From positions 5,614,501 through 5,678,500 of the forward strand of contig NZ_LT629689.1 in NCBI RefSeq assembly GCF_900102035.1: 64,000 nt of DNA, read 5' to 3'. The notes below the pieces were generated by a model, which saw nothing but the letters and a program-made list of their open reading frames with translations, ran no database searches and was not told the origin of the DNA. Each line of letters opens with the position of its first letter. Within the stretch, counting starts at the first letter, position 1. This DNA comes from Pseudomonas extremaustralis. GTDB lineage: Bacteria > Pseudomonadota > Gammaproteobacteria > Pseudomonadales > Pseudomonadaceae. The translations under genes were made by a program, and so were the position numbers. Positions 1-9,514 of this stretch are shown here, in pieces.

Positions 1-2
1 GA

Positions 3-479
3 ATGACCCTGAAGACCATCGAAGGTACCTTCATCGCCCCCAAAGGCCGCTATGCCCTGGTGGTTGGCCGCTTCAACAGCTTCGTGGTTGAAAGCCTGGT
101 AAGCGGTGCCGTGGACGCCCTGGTTCGCCACGGTGTGAGCGAGAGCGACATCACCATCATCCGTGCCCCTGGCGCCTTCGAAATTCCACTGGTTGCGCAA
201 AAAGTTGCCCAGCAGGGTGAATACGCGGCGATCATCGCCCTGGGCGCGGTCATTCGTGGCGGTACTCCGCACTTCGAATACGTGGCCGGCGAATGCACCA
301 AGGGCCTGGCCCAGGTGTCCATGGAGTTCGGCGTACCGGTTGCGTTCGGCGTGCTGACCGTGGATTCCATCGAGCAAGCCATCGAACGTTCCGGCACCAA
401 GGCCGGTAACAAAGGTGCCGAAGCTGCCCTCTCCGCCCTGGAAATGGTCAGCCTGCTGGCGCAGTTGGAGGCCAAGTGA
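3..479 (+). CDS. ribH: 6,7-dimethyl-8-ribityllumazine synthase
   Basis: Lumazine synthase condenses 5-amino-6-ribitylamino-uracil with dihydroxybutanone phosphate, the next-to-last step of riboflavin synthesis, in the cytoplasm. The 158-residue protein is full length for the family. It shows the substrate-binding stretch GRFNSFV near residue 22, the GAFEIP motif near residue 57, and [14 protein letters not shown] near residues 81-94, which carries the catalytic His. The start codon is only three bases inside the window, so the ribosome binding site and upstream gene (normally ribBA) cannot be seen. The stop overlaps the nusB start by four bases (ATGA-type junction), as expected for the ribH-nusB-thiL operon of Pseudomonas. 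Confidence 0.97.
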   Translation: MTLKTIEGTFIAPKGRYALVVGRFNSFVVESLVSGAVDALVRHGVSESDITIIRAPGAFEIPLVAQKVAQQGEYAAIIALGAVIRGGTPHFEYVAGECTKGLAQVSMEFGVPVAFGVLTVDSIEQAIERSGTKAGNKGAEAALSALEMVSLLAQLEAK

Positions 480-976
480 TTTCCGACGAGAGCGATCGTT
501 TCAACCCCCGCGACCCGCGCCCTGCAGACGCGGGCAAGCCGTCCAAGAGCGTCAAGCGTCGCGAAGCGCGTCAGCTTGCGACCCAGGCGCTGTATCAGTG
601 GCACATGGCGAAAACCTCGCTGAACGAAATCGAAGCGCAATTTCGCGTCGACAACGATTTCAGCGACGTCGATGCCAGCTACTTCCACGACATCCTGCAC
701 GGCGTCCCGGCCCACAAGACCGAGATCGACATCGCGCTGGCACCCTGCCTGGACCTGACCCTCGAAGAGCTGGACCCGGTTGAACTGGCCGTACTGCGCC
801 TGTCCACCTGGGAACTGCTCAAGCGCGTCGACGTGCCGTACCGCGTGGTGATCAACGAAGGCATCGAACTGGCGAAAGTCTACGGTTCGACCGACGGCCA
901 CAAGTTCGTCAACGGCGTGCTCGACAAGCTGGCCCCGCGCCTGCGCGAAGCCGAAGTGAAGGAACACAAGCGCTGA
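476..976 (+). CDS. nusB: Transcription antitermination factor NusB
   Basis: NusB binds boxA RNA together with NusE (S10) and supports processive transcription of rRNA operons. The 166-residue protein has the all-helical NusB signature: an Arg-rich N-terminus with [15 protein letters not shown] near residue 27, then [18 protein letters not shown] and the C-terminal [28 protein letters not shown]. The start GTG overlaps the ribH stop, implying translational coupling. The N-terminal 25 residues (polar, Pro/Asp-rich) form a tail common in Pseudomonas copies. thiL follows after an 18-base gap. Confidence 0.97.
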   Translation: MISDESDRFNPRDPRPADAGKPSKSVKRREARQLATQALYQWHMAKTSLNEIEAQFRVDNDFSDVDASYFHDILHGVPAHKTEIDIALAPCLDLTLEELDPVELAVLRLSTWELLKRVDVPYRVVINEGIELAKVYGSTDGHKFVNGVLDKLAPRLREAEVKEHKR

Positions 977-994
977 TCCGCGCTTGAGTTCCCG

Positions 995-1960
995 ATGGGC
1001 GAGTTTGAGCTGATCCGCAAATACTTCGCCGCCGCGCCCTGTGCGCAGGGCGGCGAAGGCATCGCCCTGGGGATCGGCGACGACTGCGCCTTGCTGGCGC
1101 TCCCCGCCGGGGAGCAGTTGGCGATCTCCACCGATACCCTGGTGGCCGGCGTGCATTTTGCCGACCCCTGCGATCCGTTCCTGCTCGGCCAGCGCTCGCT
1201 GGCCGTGGCGGTGAGCGACCTGGCGGCCATGGGCGCCAACCCCCTCGCGTTTACCCTTGCCCTGACCACGCCGACGGTCGATGCCGACTGGCTGCAACGC
1301 TATGCCCAGGGTTTGAACGCCATGGCGCAAAACTGCGGCGTGGGATTGGTGGGCGGCGACACTACGCGTGGGCCGCTGAGCCTGACCATGACCGTGTTTG
1401 GCCGTGTACCGGCCGGACAGGCGTTGACGCGCGGTGGCGCACGGCCGGGGGACCTGCTGTGTGTCGGTGGCGAACTGGGCAACGCCGCCGGGGCTTTGCC
1501 GCTGGTATTGGGGCAATGCACTGCCGACGCGACCATCGCCCATCCGCTGCTGGCCCATTACTGGTCGCCGCAGCCGCAACTGGCCTTGGGCCTGGCGCTT
1601 CGGAGCAAGGCCACTGCGGCGATGGATATTTCCGATGGGCTTTTGGCCGATTGCGGGCATATCGCCAAGGCATCGGCTGTCCGCCTGCTGATCGAGCGCG
1701 AGAAGCTGCCGTTGTCCGAGGCGCTGCTGGCGTTTGTCGGCGAGGACGACGCGCGGGTGGCCGCCTTGAGTGGCGGCGACGACTACGTGCTGGTGTTTAC
1801 CTTGCCGCCTGTCGAATTGGCACCCTTGCTGGCCGCAGGCTGGCCGATCCATGTGATCGGCCGGGTCGAGGCGGGGCAGGGCGTAACCCTGCTCGACAGC
1901 CATGGAGAGGACATCACCCCGGCTGTTCATGGCTATCAACATTTCCGCGAGACGCCCTGA
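995..1960 (+). CDS. thiL: Thiamine-monophosphate kinase
   Basis: ThiL phosphorylates thiamine monophosphate to the active cofactor thiamine diphosphate using ATP. The 321-residue protein is full length. It begins GEFELIRKYF, has the Mg/ATP-binding GIGDDCA motif near residue 26, the DTLVAGVHF stretch, the AVSDLAAMGA motif and a C-terminal SGGDDYVLVF motif, all hallmarks of the PurM-like ThiL fold. It lies 18 bases after nusB. In P. aeruginosa pgpA (phosphatidylglycerophosphatase A) follows thiL; here the next gene is ribA after 129 bases and no pgpA is present. Confidence 0.97.
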   Translation: MGEFELIRKYFAAAPCAQGGEGIALGIGDDCALLALPAGEQLAISTDTLVAGVHFADPCDPFLLGQRSLAVAVSDLAAMGANPLAFTLALTTPTVDADWLQRYAQGLNAMAQNCGVGLVGGDTTRGPLSLTMTVFGRVPAGQALTRGGARPGDLLCVGGELGNAAGALPLVLGQCTADATIAHPLLAHYWSPQPQLALGLALRSKATAAMDISDGLLADCGHIAKASAVRLLIEREKLPLSEALLAFVGEDDARVAALSGGDDYVLVFTLPPVELAPLLAAGWPIHVIGRVEAGQGVTLLDSHGEDITPAVHGYQHFRETP

Positions 1961-2089
1961 CCTGCATAGAACCAGGAAGAAGGCCAATCGAACCGATTGA
2001 TCTTTGTCAGCGATAATTCAGCTTAAGCGTCCGTTGGAACCTGCTGTTACAATGGCCGCCTTTGTAAAAACTGAAATCAGGAGCACCCG

Positions 2090-2707
2090 GTGCCCGTCGT
2101 TTTCGTTGCTGCTTCCAAGCTGCCTACCCCTTTCGCCACGTTCACCATGCATGGCTTTCTCGAAGAAGCTAACGGGCGCGAGCACGTTGTGCTCAGCCTG
2201 GGCGATATCGCTGATGGCGCGCCGGTGCTTGGCCGCATCCACTCCGAGTGCCTGACCGGCGATGCGCTGTTCAGTCAGCGCTGCGACTGCGGTTCGCAAC
2301 TGGAAGCCGCCATGCAGGCCATCGCCCGTGAAGGCCGTGGCGTGCTGCTGTATCTGCGCCAGGAAGGCCGTGGCATCGGCCTGCTGAACAAGATCCGCGC
2401 CTACGAGCTGCAGGATGGCGGCGCCGATACCGTCGAAGCCAACGAGCGCCTGGGTTTCGCCGCCGACCAGCGCGACTATGGCATCTGCCTGCCGATGCTG
2501 CAGCACCTGGGGGTCAAATCCCTGCGCCTGATGACCAACAACCCGCGCAAGGTCAAAGCCTTGACCGAGATGGGCATCACCGTGGCCGAGCGTGTGCCGC
2601 TGCACACCGGGCACAACCCGCATAACAAACTCTACCTGGCCACCAAGGCCAGCAAGCTCGACCACATGATGGGCAACGAGCACCAGGGCGAGGTCGACCG
2701 CGCGTGA
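2090..2707 (+). CDS. ribA: GTP cyclohydrolase II
   Basis: RibA opens the imidazole ring of GTP to give the first riboflavin intermediate with release of formate and pyrophosphate. The GTG start at 2090 is chosen because it follows a good AGGAG ribosome binding site and gives the family N-terminus [15 protein letters not shown]. The 205-residue protein carries the Zn-binding cysteines in [15 protein letters not shown] (residues about 55-69), the [19 protein letters not shown] motif and the DQRDYG segment. It lacks the ribB (DHBP synthase) domain, so it is a stand-alone GTP cyclohydrolase II. The 129-base gap before it suggests its own promoter. Confidence 0.97.
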   Translation: MPVVFVAASKLPTPFATFTMHGFLEEANGREHVVLSLGDIADGAPVLGRIHSECLTGDALFSQRCDCGSQLEAAMQAIAREGRGVLLYLRQEGRGIGLLNKIRAYELQDGGADTVEANERLGFAADQRDYGICLPMLQHLGVKSLRLMTNNPRKVKALTEMGITVAERVPLHTGHNPHNKLYLATKASKLDHMMGNEHQGEVDRA

Positions 2708-3123
2708 CCCGTGGCCAGGTGAAACGGCGACTGTCCTTCAATTGGTGGCAGTACCTGGCCTTGGCGCTGCTCCCGCTGTTCGTGATCAACCTGGTGTTTG
2801 GCCAGGCCGAACCCTTGCTGCCGGTGCTGGCCATGCCGTTCTTTATCGCCGGCGTGGCCTCGATGTTCCTCAGCCTGCGGTATTTCCATGGCTATAAGCA
2901 CGCGCTGATCGCTACTTCAAAAGCCCTCGACACCCCTGAAGAACCGGCGGCCTGGATCACCCTGGCGGCCCGTCGACGCACGGCGTTGCTGGTGGCTGCC
3001 GTGCCGGCGTGGATCGGTGCGCTGGCGGTGTTCGTCGGTCTGGAAGCCGTGCCGCTGTGCTTGCTGGCGCTGTCGACCCTGGTGCTGTTTTACCTCTACC
3101 GCATCCCGCGTCAGTTGGGATGA
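2704..3123 (+). CDS. Four-helix inner-membrane protein of unknown function
   Basis: This 139-residue protein begins with GTG overlapping the ribA stop by four bases (GTGA) and its own stop overlaps the next start. Four hydrophobic helices are visible: about residues 14-30, 36-56, 94-113 and 114-132. A basic N-terminus and an Arg-rich loop (ARRRTALL) suggest cytoplasmic ends. No family motif was recognised. Its tight coupling to ribA upstream and a BtuF-like gene downstream suggests co-expression but does not identify a function. Confidence 0.8.
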   Translation: MTRGQVKRRLSFNWWQYLALALLPLFVINLVFGQAEPLLPVLAMPFFIAGVASMFLSLRYFHGYKHALIATSKALDTPEEPAAWITLAARRRTALLVAAVPAWIGALAVFVGLEAVPLCLLALSTLVLFYLYRIPRQLG

Positions 3124-3905
3124 AGCGTCGCTGGCTGGCGCTCCTGCTGCTGGCGTACTGCGCCCAGGCCCTGGCGGTCGGGCGGGTGGTCAGCCTGGCG
3201 CCGTCGCTGTCTGAAATGGTGGTCGAACTGGGCGCTGCCGACCTGCTGGTGGGTGTGCTCGATGGCGGTGAGCGCCCGGCGGCGTTGGCCCAGGTGGCGT
3301 CGGTGGGGCATTACGGCCAACTGGACATGGAGCGTCTGCTCAGCCTCAACCCCGACCTGATCCTGCTCTGGCCCGGCAGCGTCGGCCCCGCCCAGCGCGA
3401 GCAGCTGCAGCGCTTGAATATCCCGGTGTACGTCGCCGAACCCCACAGCCTTGAACAGCTCACCACCCAGGTGCAGGCCATCGCCGAGCAATTGGGGCGT
3501 GCCGATGCCGGCCGGCAATTGGCCGCGCAGTTGCGCCAGCGCCTGGCCGACCTGCGCCAGCGCTATCGACGTGCCGAGCCGTTGCGAGTGTTTTACCAGG
3601 TGTGGAACCAGCCGCTGTACACCGTGGGTGGCGGGCAGATCATCAGTGATGCGTTGACGGTATGCGGTGCACGCAATGTGTTCGACGACCTGAATCTGCC
3701 CGCGCCGCAGGTCAGTATCGAATCGGTATTGCAGCGTAATCCCCAGATGATCCTGGTGGGGGATCAGGCTCAGTTGCAGGCTTGGAAGGCTTGGCCCTCG
3801 ATGGCTGCGCGGGTGCGCCTGGTGCCGGATAAGGGCCTGGAGCGGCCCAGCGGGCAAATGCTCGAAGCCGTGGCGCGGTTATGTGAAGTGATTCAGCCCT
3901 TGTAG
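3120..3905 (+). CDS. Periplasmic cobalamin-binding protein, BtuF-like
   Basis: A helical-backbone metal/corrin receptor of the BtuF/FhuD class. The start at 3120 (ATGA overlap with the upstream stop) gives 261 residues and a clear signal peptide: MKRR, then a Leu/Ala-rich core ending near ALAVG. The mature part begins RVVSLAPSLSEMVVELGA, typical of BtuF, followed by PDLILLW, a long connecting helix rich in Gln/Arg, and a C-terminal lobe with VLQRNPQMILVG. It converges with btuB, the TonB-dependent B12 receptor, so the likely role is to accept B12 in the periplasm. The BtuCD permease and ATPase are not in the window. Longer in-frame starts upstream lie inside the preceding gene and are rejected. 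The stop codon lies inside a REP sequence. Confidence 0.88.
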   Translation: MKRRWLALLLLAYCAQALAVGRVVSLAPSLSEMVVELGAADLLVGVLDGGERPAALAQVASVGHYGQLDMERLLSLNPDLILLWPGSVGPAQREQLQRLNIPVYVAEPHSLEQLTTQVQAIAEQLGRADAGRQLAAQLRQRLADLRQRYRRAEPLRVFYQVWNQPLYTVGGGQIISDALTVCGARNVFDDLNLPAPQVSIESVLQRNPQMILVGDQAQLQAWKAWPSMAARVRLVPDKGLERPSGQMLEAVARLCEVIQPL

Positions 3906-4000
3906 GAGCGAGCTTGCTCGCGAAAATCGCAAGAACGCCGCGCTCGTCCGGAATGCCCGCGTTATCGTTCACCCTCTTCGCGAGCAAGCTCGCTCCTACG
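3901..4000. repeat. REPIN (inverted pair of REP sequences) between convergent genes
   Basis: Two copies of the Pseudomonas REP core face each other: TGTAGGAGCGAGCTTGCTCG at 3901 and its near-complement at 3977-3999, about 50 bases apart. Each can form its own hairpin and together they form a long one. The doublet fills the whole gap between the BtuF-like gene and btuB. Both stop codons (TAG at 3903-3905 and the minus-strand TAG at 3996-3998) are part of the REP copies. REPINs are moved by RAYT transposases, none of which is in this window; the hairpin may also serve as a two-way terminator. Confidence 0.92.
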
Positions 4001-5885
4001 GGGTCCAGGTGATGCCGAGCATCCAGGTGCGGCCTTCTTCGCGATAGTCCTGGTTGTTCAGGAAGTCCGGGTCGTTGTAGCTGTAGCGGGCCCGCGCATA
4101 CGTCTTGTCCAGCAGGTTGTCGACCTTCAGCGACAGCGACACTTCACGCGTCACCGCCCAACTGCTGCGCAGCCCGAGCAAGGCATAGCCACCCAGGCGT
4201 TGGGCGTTGTCTTCATCGTCATAGCTGTTGCTGATCGCCTGCCAGCTCGCACCAAGTGCGAATTGATCGAATTGTCGATCCAGGTCCAGGCTCAACGTGC
4301 GCCTCGCCCGGCGGGCCAGGGTATGGCCGCTGTCGCGGTCGCGCGGGTCGATGATTGAAAGCCCCAGGTTGCCTTGCCAGCCAAACAGCTCCTGCTTGAG
4401 CGCCGCTTCAAACCCATTGATTCGCGCGGACGCCACGTTCTGCGGCTTGCCACTGCGGTCGAGGATGATCGCGTCGTTCAAATCGGTGCGGTACAGCGAA
4501 GCTTCCAGGCGCGTGCTGTCGCTCAGTTGGCTGCGCCATTGCAGCTCGTAGCTCTTGGAGGTTTCGGGCTGCAGATTGGGGTTGCTGTACTTCGTGTCCG
4601 GGTAATAGAGATCGTTGAAGGTCGGCGCGCGAAAGCCTTCGCTGTAGGTCAGCAGCACATCGTTATCGGGATTGATCGGCACGGTGAGGGTGCCGCTCCA
4701 GCTGTTCTGGCCGCCAAACTGTTGGTTCTGGTCATGGCGCAGGCCCAGTTCGGTGGAAAACCATTCGCTGTGGAAACGATGCTGGATAAACGCGGCGCGG
4801 TTCCAGCGGCTGTTTTCGGTGAAGGTAGTGGAGCCGTGGAAGCGGTCTTCGTACCAGTCGCCGCCGAGGATCAGGCTGTTGCGGTCATTCAGGGTCAGGT
4901 CGTTCTGCCAGTTGAGCGAGTCGCGGTAAGTGTTGAACACGCTGAAGTCATCGCTGAGGGTGTCGCGCTTGGTATCGAGGTTCTCGCTGTGGCCCAGCTC
5001 CAGGCGCGATTGCCAGCCTTCGCTGAGGCGGGCGTCGACGTAGCCGCTGGCGCTGCTGACGGTGTAGTCGGTGTAGGGTTTCTGGCCGACGGTCTGCCCG
5101 GTGGCGACGACGTAGCGACCGAAGCTGTTGTCGTACTCCGACTTGCCGCGACTATCCAACAGGTTGAATCCCACCTCCAGCGCGTCGCTGAACGAATGGC
5201 TGAGGTTCAGGCTGACGGACTGGTTGCGGTAGGCATCGTGGTCGCCATCGCTGGGGAACGAGGTGCGTGTCGAATTGATGCCGGCGGTTTCATCCAGGCT
5301 CGCGCCCAGGTTGAAGCGCGTGTGTTGATCGCCGCCGGAGAGGCCAAGGCTGCGCTCCCAAGTCTGGTGGCTGCCGAAGCCGAGCTTCAGGCGCGGCTGC
5401 AGGCCCTGTTCGGCGTTGCGTCGGGTAAAGACCTGGATCACCCCGCCGATCGCATCGCTGCCGTAGATCACCGAGCGCGAGCCGCGCAGCACTTCCACCC
5501 GTTCGATCTGGTCGACGTTGAGGTATTGCAGGCCGCTGTCGCCGGAGGTGGTGTTGGCGATGCGTTGGCCATCCACCAGCACCAGGCTTTGTGCGGATTT
5601 GGTGCCGCGAATATAGATCCCGGGCAAGCTGCCACGACCGCCGGTGGGCACGACTTGCACGCCGGGCACACGGCTTAGCAGGTCGGTGAGGCTGGTGGGT
5701 TGCAGGCGGTCGATGTCGTCGCGGGTAAACACGGTGTTGGCGGCGCTGCTGTCATTGCGCGCCTGGACCTGGCGGTTGGCACTGATGACCACATCGGGGA
5801 GTTTCAGCGCGGCGTCGCGGGAGTCGGCGAGCAGGTGGGGGGTTGGCAGAAGCAGCAAGGGCAGGGCAAGGCGAAGGTGATTCAT
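3996..5885 (-). CDS. btuB: TonB-dependent outer-membrane vitamin B12 receptor
   Basis: Takes up cobalamin across the outer membrane using TonB energy. The start at 5885 (MNHLRLALPLLLLP) is preferred over an in-frame ATG 12 bases upstream because it has a GGA at suitable spacing and opens directly into a signal peptide. After cleavage comes the TonB box region DVVISANRQ, then the plug domain with TSLTDLLSRVPGVQV, IYIRGTKSAQSLVLVDGQRI and VEVLRGSRSVIYGSDAIGG. The barrel follows (GFRAPTFNDLYYP, YELQW), ending in an aromatic-rich last strand. The 629-residue length fits BtuB. No cobalamin riboswitch was found upstream; only a REPIN separates it from dxs. Confidence 0.93.
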   Translation of the reverse strand: MNHLRLALPLLLLPTPHLLADSRDAALKLPDVVISANRQVQARNDSSAANTVFTRDDIDRLQPTSLTDLLSRVPGVQVVPTGGRGSLPGIYIRGTKSAQSLVLVDGQRIANTTSGDSGLQYLNVDQIERVEVLRGSRSVIYGSDAIGGVIQVFTRRNAEQGLQPRLKLGFGSHQTWERSLGLSGGDQHTRFNLGASLDETAGINSTRTSFPSDGDHDAYRNQSVSLNLSHSFSDALEVGFNLLDSRGKSEYDNSFGRYVVATGQTVGQKPYTDYTVSSASGYVDARLSEGWQSRLELGHSENLDTKRDTLSDDFSVFNTYRDSLNWQNDLTLNDRNSLILGGDWYEDRFHGSTTFTENSRWNRAAFIQHRFHSEWFSTELGLRHDQNQQFGGQNSWSGTLTVPINPDNDVLLTYSEGFRAPTFNDLYYPDTKYSNPNLQPETSKSYELQWRSQLSDSTRLEASLYRTDLNDAIILDRSGKPQNVASARINGFEAALKQELFGWQGNLGLSIIDPRDRDSGHTLARRARRTLSLDLDRQFDQFALGASWQAISNSYDDEDNAQRLGGYALLGLRSSWAVTREVSLSLKVDNLLDKTYARARYSYNDPDFLNNQDYREEGRTWMLGITWTP

Positions 5886-5904
5886 AGAGCTGTCCATAGC
5901 TTTT

Positions 5905-6004
5905 TGTAGGAGCGAGCTTGCTCGCGAAAAACGTCAACGATAACGCGTGCATCCTGGATGTACGCGTTGCCTGTGAGGTCTTCGCGAGCAAGCTTGCTCC
6001 TACA
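5905..6004. repeat. Second REPIN, between dxs and btuB
   Basis: A second inverted pair of the same REP core: GTAGGAGCGAGCTTGCTCGC from 5906 and its complement ending at 6004. The spacer of about 50 bases includes GCGTGCATCCTGGATGTACGC, itself an inverted repeat. It lies just upstream of btuB and downstream of dxs, both on the minus strand, so it is placed where the btuB leader should be. It may attenuate read-through from dxs into btuB. Confidence 0.92.
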
Positions 6005-6017
6005 GAAGTCTCGGGGG

Positions 6018-7913
6018 TTATAAGCCCAGTAGGGTCATGCGTTCGCGAACCGACGCCTCAATGCCCGCCTCGTCGAGCCCGCACTCCGCGAGCATCTGCG
6101 CTGGCTTGGCATGTTCGACGTACACATCCGGCAAGCCCAGGTGCAGCACCGACTTGAGGATGTTCTCCCGCGCCAGGAACTCGCTGACTGCCGCACCGGC
6201 GCCGCCCATGATGGCGTTTTCTTCGACCGTCACCAGCAACTCATGGCGGGCGGCGATCTCGCGCACCAGCGCTTCGTCCAGCGGTTTGACAAAACGCATG
6301 TCGACCACGGTGGCGTCGATCTTCTCGGCGACTTTCAGCGCTTCGGCCAGTTGCACGCCGAACACCAGGAACGCCGTCTTGCTGCCTTGGCGCCGCACGA
6401 TGCCCTTGCCGATCTCGATCGGTGCCAGGTCTTTTTCGATCACCGCGTTCGGGCCGTTGCCACGTGGGTAGCGCACGGCGGCCGGGCCGTTGTACAGGTG
6501 TCCGGTGCTGAGCATCTTGCGCAGTTCGTTTTCGTCGCTGGGGGTCATCACCAGCATGCCGGGGATGCAGCGCAGGTACGACAGGTCGAAGCTGCCGGCG
6601 TGGGTCGGGCCGTCTTCGCCCACCAGGCCGGCGCGGTCGATGGCGAACAATACGTCGAGGTTCTGCACCGCGACGTCATGCACCAACTGGTCATAAGCCC
6701 GTTGCAGGAAGGTGGAATAGATCGCGACGACCGGTTTGGCGCCTTCGCAGGCCATGCCGGCGGCGAACGTCACCGCGTGCTGCTCAGCGATGGCGACGTC
6801 GAAGTAGCGCAGGGGGAAACGTTCGCTGAACGCCACCAGGTCCGAGCCTTCCTTCATCGCCGGGGTAATGCCCACCAGGCGCGGGTCGGCGGCGGCCATG
6901 TCGCACAGCCATTCGCCGAACACGCCGGAATACTTCGGCCCGCTGGCCTTTTTCGGCGCGGCGGGGGCGTCCAGGGGTTCGAGCTTGGTGATCGCGTGGT
7001 AACCGATCGGGTCGACTTCCGCCGGGGCGAAGCCTTTGCCTTTCTTGGTGACGATATGCAGGAACTGCGGGCCCTTGAGGTCACGCATGTTGCGCAGCGT
7101 GGCGATCAGGGTCGGCAGGTCGTGGCCGTCGATCGGGCCGATGTAGTTCCAGCCCAGCTCTTCGAACAGCGTGCCGGGTACCAGCATGCCCTTGGCATAT
7201 TCTTCGGTGCGGCGGGCTATTTCCCACGCGCCAGGCAGACGCGACAGCACTTTCTTGCTGCCTTCGCGCATGCTGGCGTAGGTACGGCTGGAGAGGATTT
7301 TTGCCAGGTAATTCGACAGGCCACCGACATTGCGCGAGATCGACATGTCGTTGTCGTTGAGGATCACCAGCATGTTGGCGTCCACTTCCGGCGCATGGTT
7401 CAGCGCTTCGAAGGCCATGCCTGCGGTCAGCGCGCCATCACCGATCACCGCAATCGCCTTGCGATCGCTGCCTTGCAGGCGGGAGGCAATCGCCATACCC
7501 AGCGCGGCACTGATCGAGGTGCTGGAGTGGCCGACGCCAAAGGTGTCGTACTCGCTCTCGGAGCGACGCGGAAAGGCGGCGATACCGCCCTTCTGGCGCA
7601 GGGTGCTCATGCGCTCACGACGGCCAGTGAGGATTTTATGCGGATACGCCTGATGGCCCACGTCCCACACCAGCCGGTCGTCCGGGGTGTCGAACACGTA
7701 ATGCAGCGCGATGGTCAGCTCGATGACGCCCAGGCCGGCACCGAAATGCCCACCGGTCTGGCCGACCGTGTAGAGCAATTCCAGGCGCAATTCATCGGCC
7801 AGGGTTTCCAGCTCGGCTTCACCCAGACGACGCAGGCCGTCCGGCGTGGCAGCACGGTCGAGCAGAGGCGTGGACGGGCGTTTGCGGGGAATCTCTTGAA
7901 ACGTCGTGGGCAT
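6018..7913 (-). CDS. dxs: 1-deoxy-D-xylulose-5-phosphate synthase
   Basis: Thiamine-diphosphate enzyme that joins pyruvate and glyceraldehyde 3-phosphate, the entry step of the MEP isoprenoid pathway. The 631-residue protein has [15 protein letters not shown] near residue 83, the ThDP/Mg motif [16 protein letters not shown] followed by NDNDMSIS, the central [13 protein letters not shown] with the catalytic Glu/His, and [15 protein letters not shown]. It lies in the conserved Pseudomonas order xseB-ispA-dxs, with a 110-base gap after ispA that may hold a second promoter. Confidence 0.97.
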   Translation of the reverse strand: MPTTFQEIPRKRPSTPLLDRAATPDGLRRLGEAELETLADELRLELLYTVGQTGGHFGAGLGVIELTIALHYVFDTPDDRLVWDVGHQAYPHKILTGRRERMSTLRQKGGIAAFPRRSESEYDTFGVGHSSTSISAALGMAIASRLQGSDRKAIAVIGDGALTAGMAFEALNHAPEVDANMLVILNDNDMSISRNVGGLSNYLAKILSSRTYASMREGSKKVLSRLPGAWEIARRTEEYAKGMLVPGTLFEELGWNYIGPIDGHDLPTLIATLRNMRDLKGPQFLHIVTKKGKGFAPAEVDPIGYHAITKLEPLDAPAAPKKASGPKYSGVFGEWLCDMAAADPRLVGITPAMKEGSDLVAFSERFPLRYFDVAIAEQHAVTFAAGMACEGAKPVVAIYSTFLQRAYDQLVHDVAVQNLDVLFAIDRAGLVGEDGPTHAGSFDLSYLRCIPGMLVMTPSDENELRKMLSTGHLYNGPAAVRYPRGNGPNAVIEKDLAPIEIGKGIVRRQGSKTAFLVFGVQLAEALKVAEKIDATVVDMRFVKPLDEALVREIAARHELLVTVEENAIMGGAGAAVSEFLARENILKSVLHLGLPDVYVEHAKPAQMLAECGLDEAGIEASVRERMTLLGL

Positions 7914-8023
7914 CAGGCGAATCGTTATAGGTAAAGAAGAGGCGGCAGTTTACCTCAAGCATCGCAAACTGCCCACGCAGAGCGCCGAACTTGGCTGATA
8001 TGCGGCTGCAATGGCCGCGGTTA

Positions 8024-8911
8024 TCAGTGGCGGCGTTCGACGATATACCGCGCGAGGTCCCGCAATGGCTCGGCCGCTGCGTCGAAAGGTCGCAGGGCGG
8101 CCAGGGCCTGGTCGCGTAGTTCAATGGCATATGCCTTGGCCGCCGCAAGCCCGAGCAGCGCCGGATACGTCGGCTTGTCCCGTGCGATATCGGCACCTTG
8201 GCGCTTGCCTAGGGTGGCGGTGTCACTTTCCACATCGAGAATGTCGTCCTGCACCTGGAACGCCAGGCCGATGGCCAATGCGTAAGTCTTCAGCGCCGCC
8301 AATTGAGTGGCCTCGGCACGTCCGCTGGCCAGGGCGCCCAGGTGAACGGCGGCTTCGATCAAGGCGCCGGTCTTGTGGCGGTGCATGTATTCTAGCGCGT
8401 GTCGATCAAGCTTCTGGCCCACCGAGCCGAGGTCGATGGCCTGACCGCCGACCATGCCGGCCGGCCCCGCAGCCACGGCCAGGGCGGTGACCATGCGCAA
8501 ACGGATCTCGGCATTGACGCTGCTCAGCGCCGGGTCCAGCAAGGCGCTGAACGCCAGGCTTTGCAGGCCATCGCCGGCGAGGATCGCGCAGGCTTCATCA
8601 AAGGCTTTATGGGTGGTGGGCTGGCCGCGGCGCAAATCATCGTCGTCCATTGCCGGCAAATCGTCATGCACCAGGGAATAGGCGTGGATCAACTCCACCG
8701 CGCACGCCGCACCGTTGGCCTGCTCGGCCGGCGCGCCCAGGGCTTCGCAGGCCGCATAGGCCAGCAGCGGGCGCACGCGCTTGCCGCCATTCATTACGCT
8801 GTAGCGCATGGCTTCGTAAAGACGCTTGAGTTCGGGGCTTGGCGCAACAAACAAGGGTTCCAATGCCGCATTGACCCGGGCTTGGCTACTGGCCTGATAC
8901 GCATCGATCAT
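8024..8911 (-). CDS. ispA: Farnesyl diphosphate synthase (short-chain polyprenyl synthase)
   Basis: Condenses isopentenyl diphosphate with dimethylallyl and geranyl diphosphate to give farnesyl diphosphate. At 295 residues it has both Asp-rich Mg-binding motifs: [14 protein letters not shown] near residue 79 and [13 protein letters not shown] near residue 222, plus GGKRVRPLL near residue 42. Its start overlaps the xseB stop by four bases, so the two are translationally coupled. Confidence 0.97.
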   Translation of the reverse strand: MIDAYQASSQARVNAALEPLFVAPSPELKRLYEAMRYSVMNGGKRVRPLLAYAACEALGAPAEQANGAACAVELIHAYSLVHDDLPAMDDDDLRRGQPTTHKAFDEACAILAGDGLQSLAFSALLDPALSSVNAEIRLRMVTALAVAAGPAGMVGGQAIDLGSVGQKLDRHALEYMHRHKTGALIEAAVHLGALASGRAEATQLAALKTYALAIGLAFQVQDDILDVESDTATLGKRQGADIARDKPTYPALLGLAAAKAYAIELRDQALAALRPFDAAAEPLRDLARYIVERRH

Positions 8912-9150
8912 TCGGGCTGTTCCGCATCGAAAGGTTCTTCGGCCAACTCCCCGTCACGCTCCAGCAACACCTGCACCTTCTGCTCCGCCTGCGCCAACGC
9001 GCTCTGGCAATCACGGGTCAGGCCGATGCCTTGCTCAAACGCCGTCAGCGAGTCTTCCAGCGACAACTCGCCGTTCTCCAGACGCTCGACCAGGGTTTGC
9101 AGGTCGGCGAGGGATTGTTCGAAATCGAGTGCAACTTTTTTGCGGGCCAT
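8908..9150 (-). CDS. xseB: Exodeoxyribonuclease VII small subunit
   Basis: The 80-residue XseB forms a helical hairpin that assembles several-fold around the XseA catalytic subunit; the complex degrades single-stranded DNA. The sequence [18 protein letters not shown], then [12 protein letters not shown], is the family signature. It is the first gene of xseB-ispA-dxs; the promoter must lie in the gap above 9150. Its partner xseA is not in the window, which is normal for Pseudomonas. Confidence 0.96.
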   Translation of the reverse strand: MARKKVALDFEQSLADLQTLVERLENGELSLEDSLTAFEQGIGLTRDCQSALAQAEQKVQVLLERDGELAEEPFDAEQPE

Positions 9151-9514
9151 GGCGGCTATTCCGGTAGACGGTAAACCGGCGCGACACTAGCAGACATGGG
9201 GGATGGGGGCAAATGAGCGGGGGCGTCACTTGCCCGCTGTGTTGACCTGATATCGCGTGCTGCGGCCGCCTGCGGGGAGGCGGATCAGGCAGTTCTGAGC
9301 ATATGTATTGGTTCATTCCCCCCTCAATGCTCGACGTTGGACGCCTGCGCGGCGACCGGCGCTTGCGCCGCTGAGAACGGCAAGTGATGCCAATTCAATA
9401 GGTGAGCGAGATGGTGGAGTCCCTGGTACGTGAGGCGGTTGTGCTTCGGGTTCGGCTCAGGAGCCAGTCGGGTGGTTGGTGTTTTCAGTTGCTCTGGTGA
9501 TATGAAGTTTTGAC
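9151..9514. other. Intergenic region between xseB and the Rhs immunity gene
   Basis: This stretch should hold the xseB promoter (minus strand, near 9151-9230) and the 3' end of the Rhs/immunity transcript. No gene with plausible composition, no tRNA and no clear hairpin terminator was recognised. The part from about 9330 to 9500 has mixed composition and may be a relic of earlier Rhs tip exchange. Confidence 0.4.

Noticed and set aside
50..1987. 645-codon open frame on the minus strand opposite ribH-nusB-thiL
   Set aside because: It is a shadow of three well-supported genes with strong family motifs; its translation is Arg/Gln/His-rich with no motif.
4374..5678. 434-codon plus-strand frame opposite btuB
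   Set aside because: Low-complexity Ala/Val/Gln composition and full overlap with a clear TonB-dependent receptor.
6111..7934. 607-codon plus-strand frame opposite dxs
   Set aside because: Mirror frame of a high-GC gene; no motif, and dxs motifs are complete.
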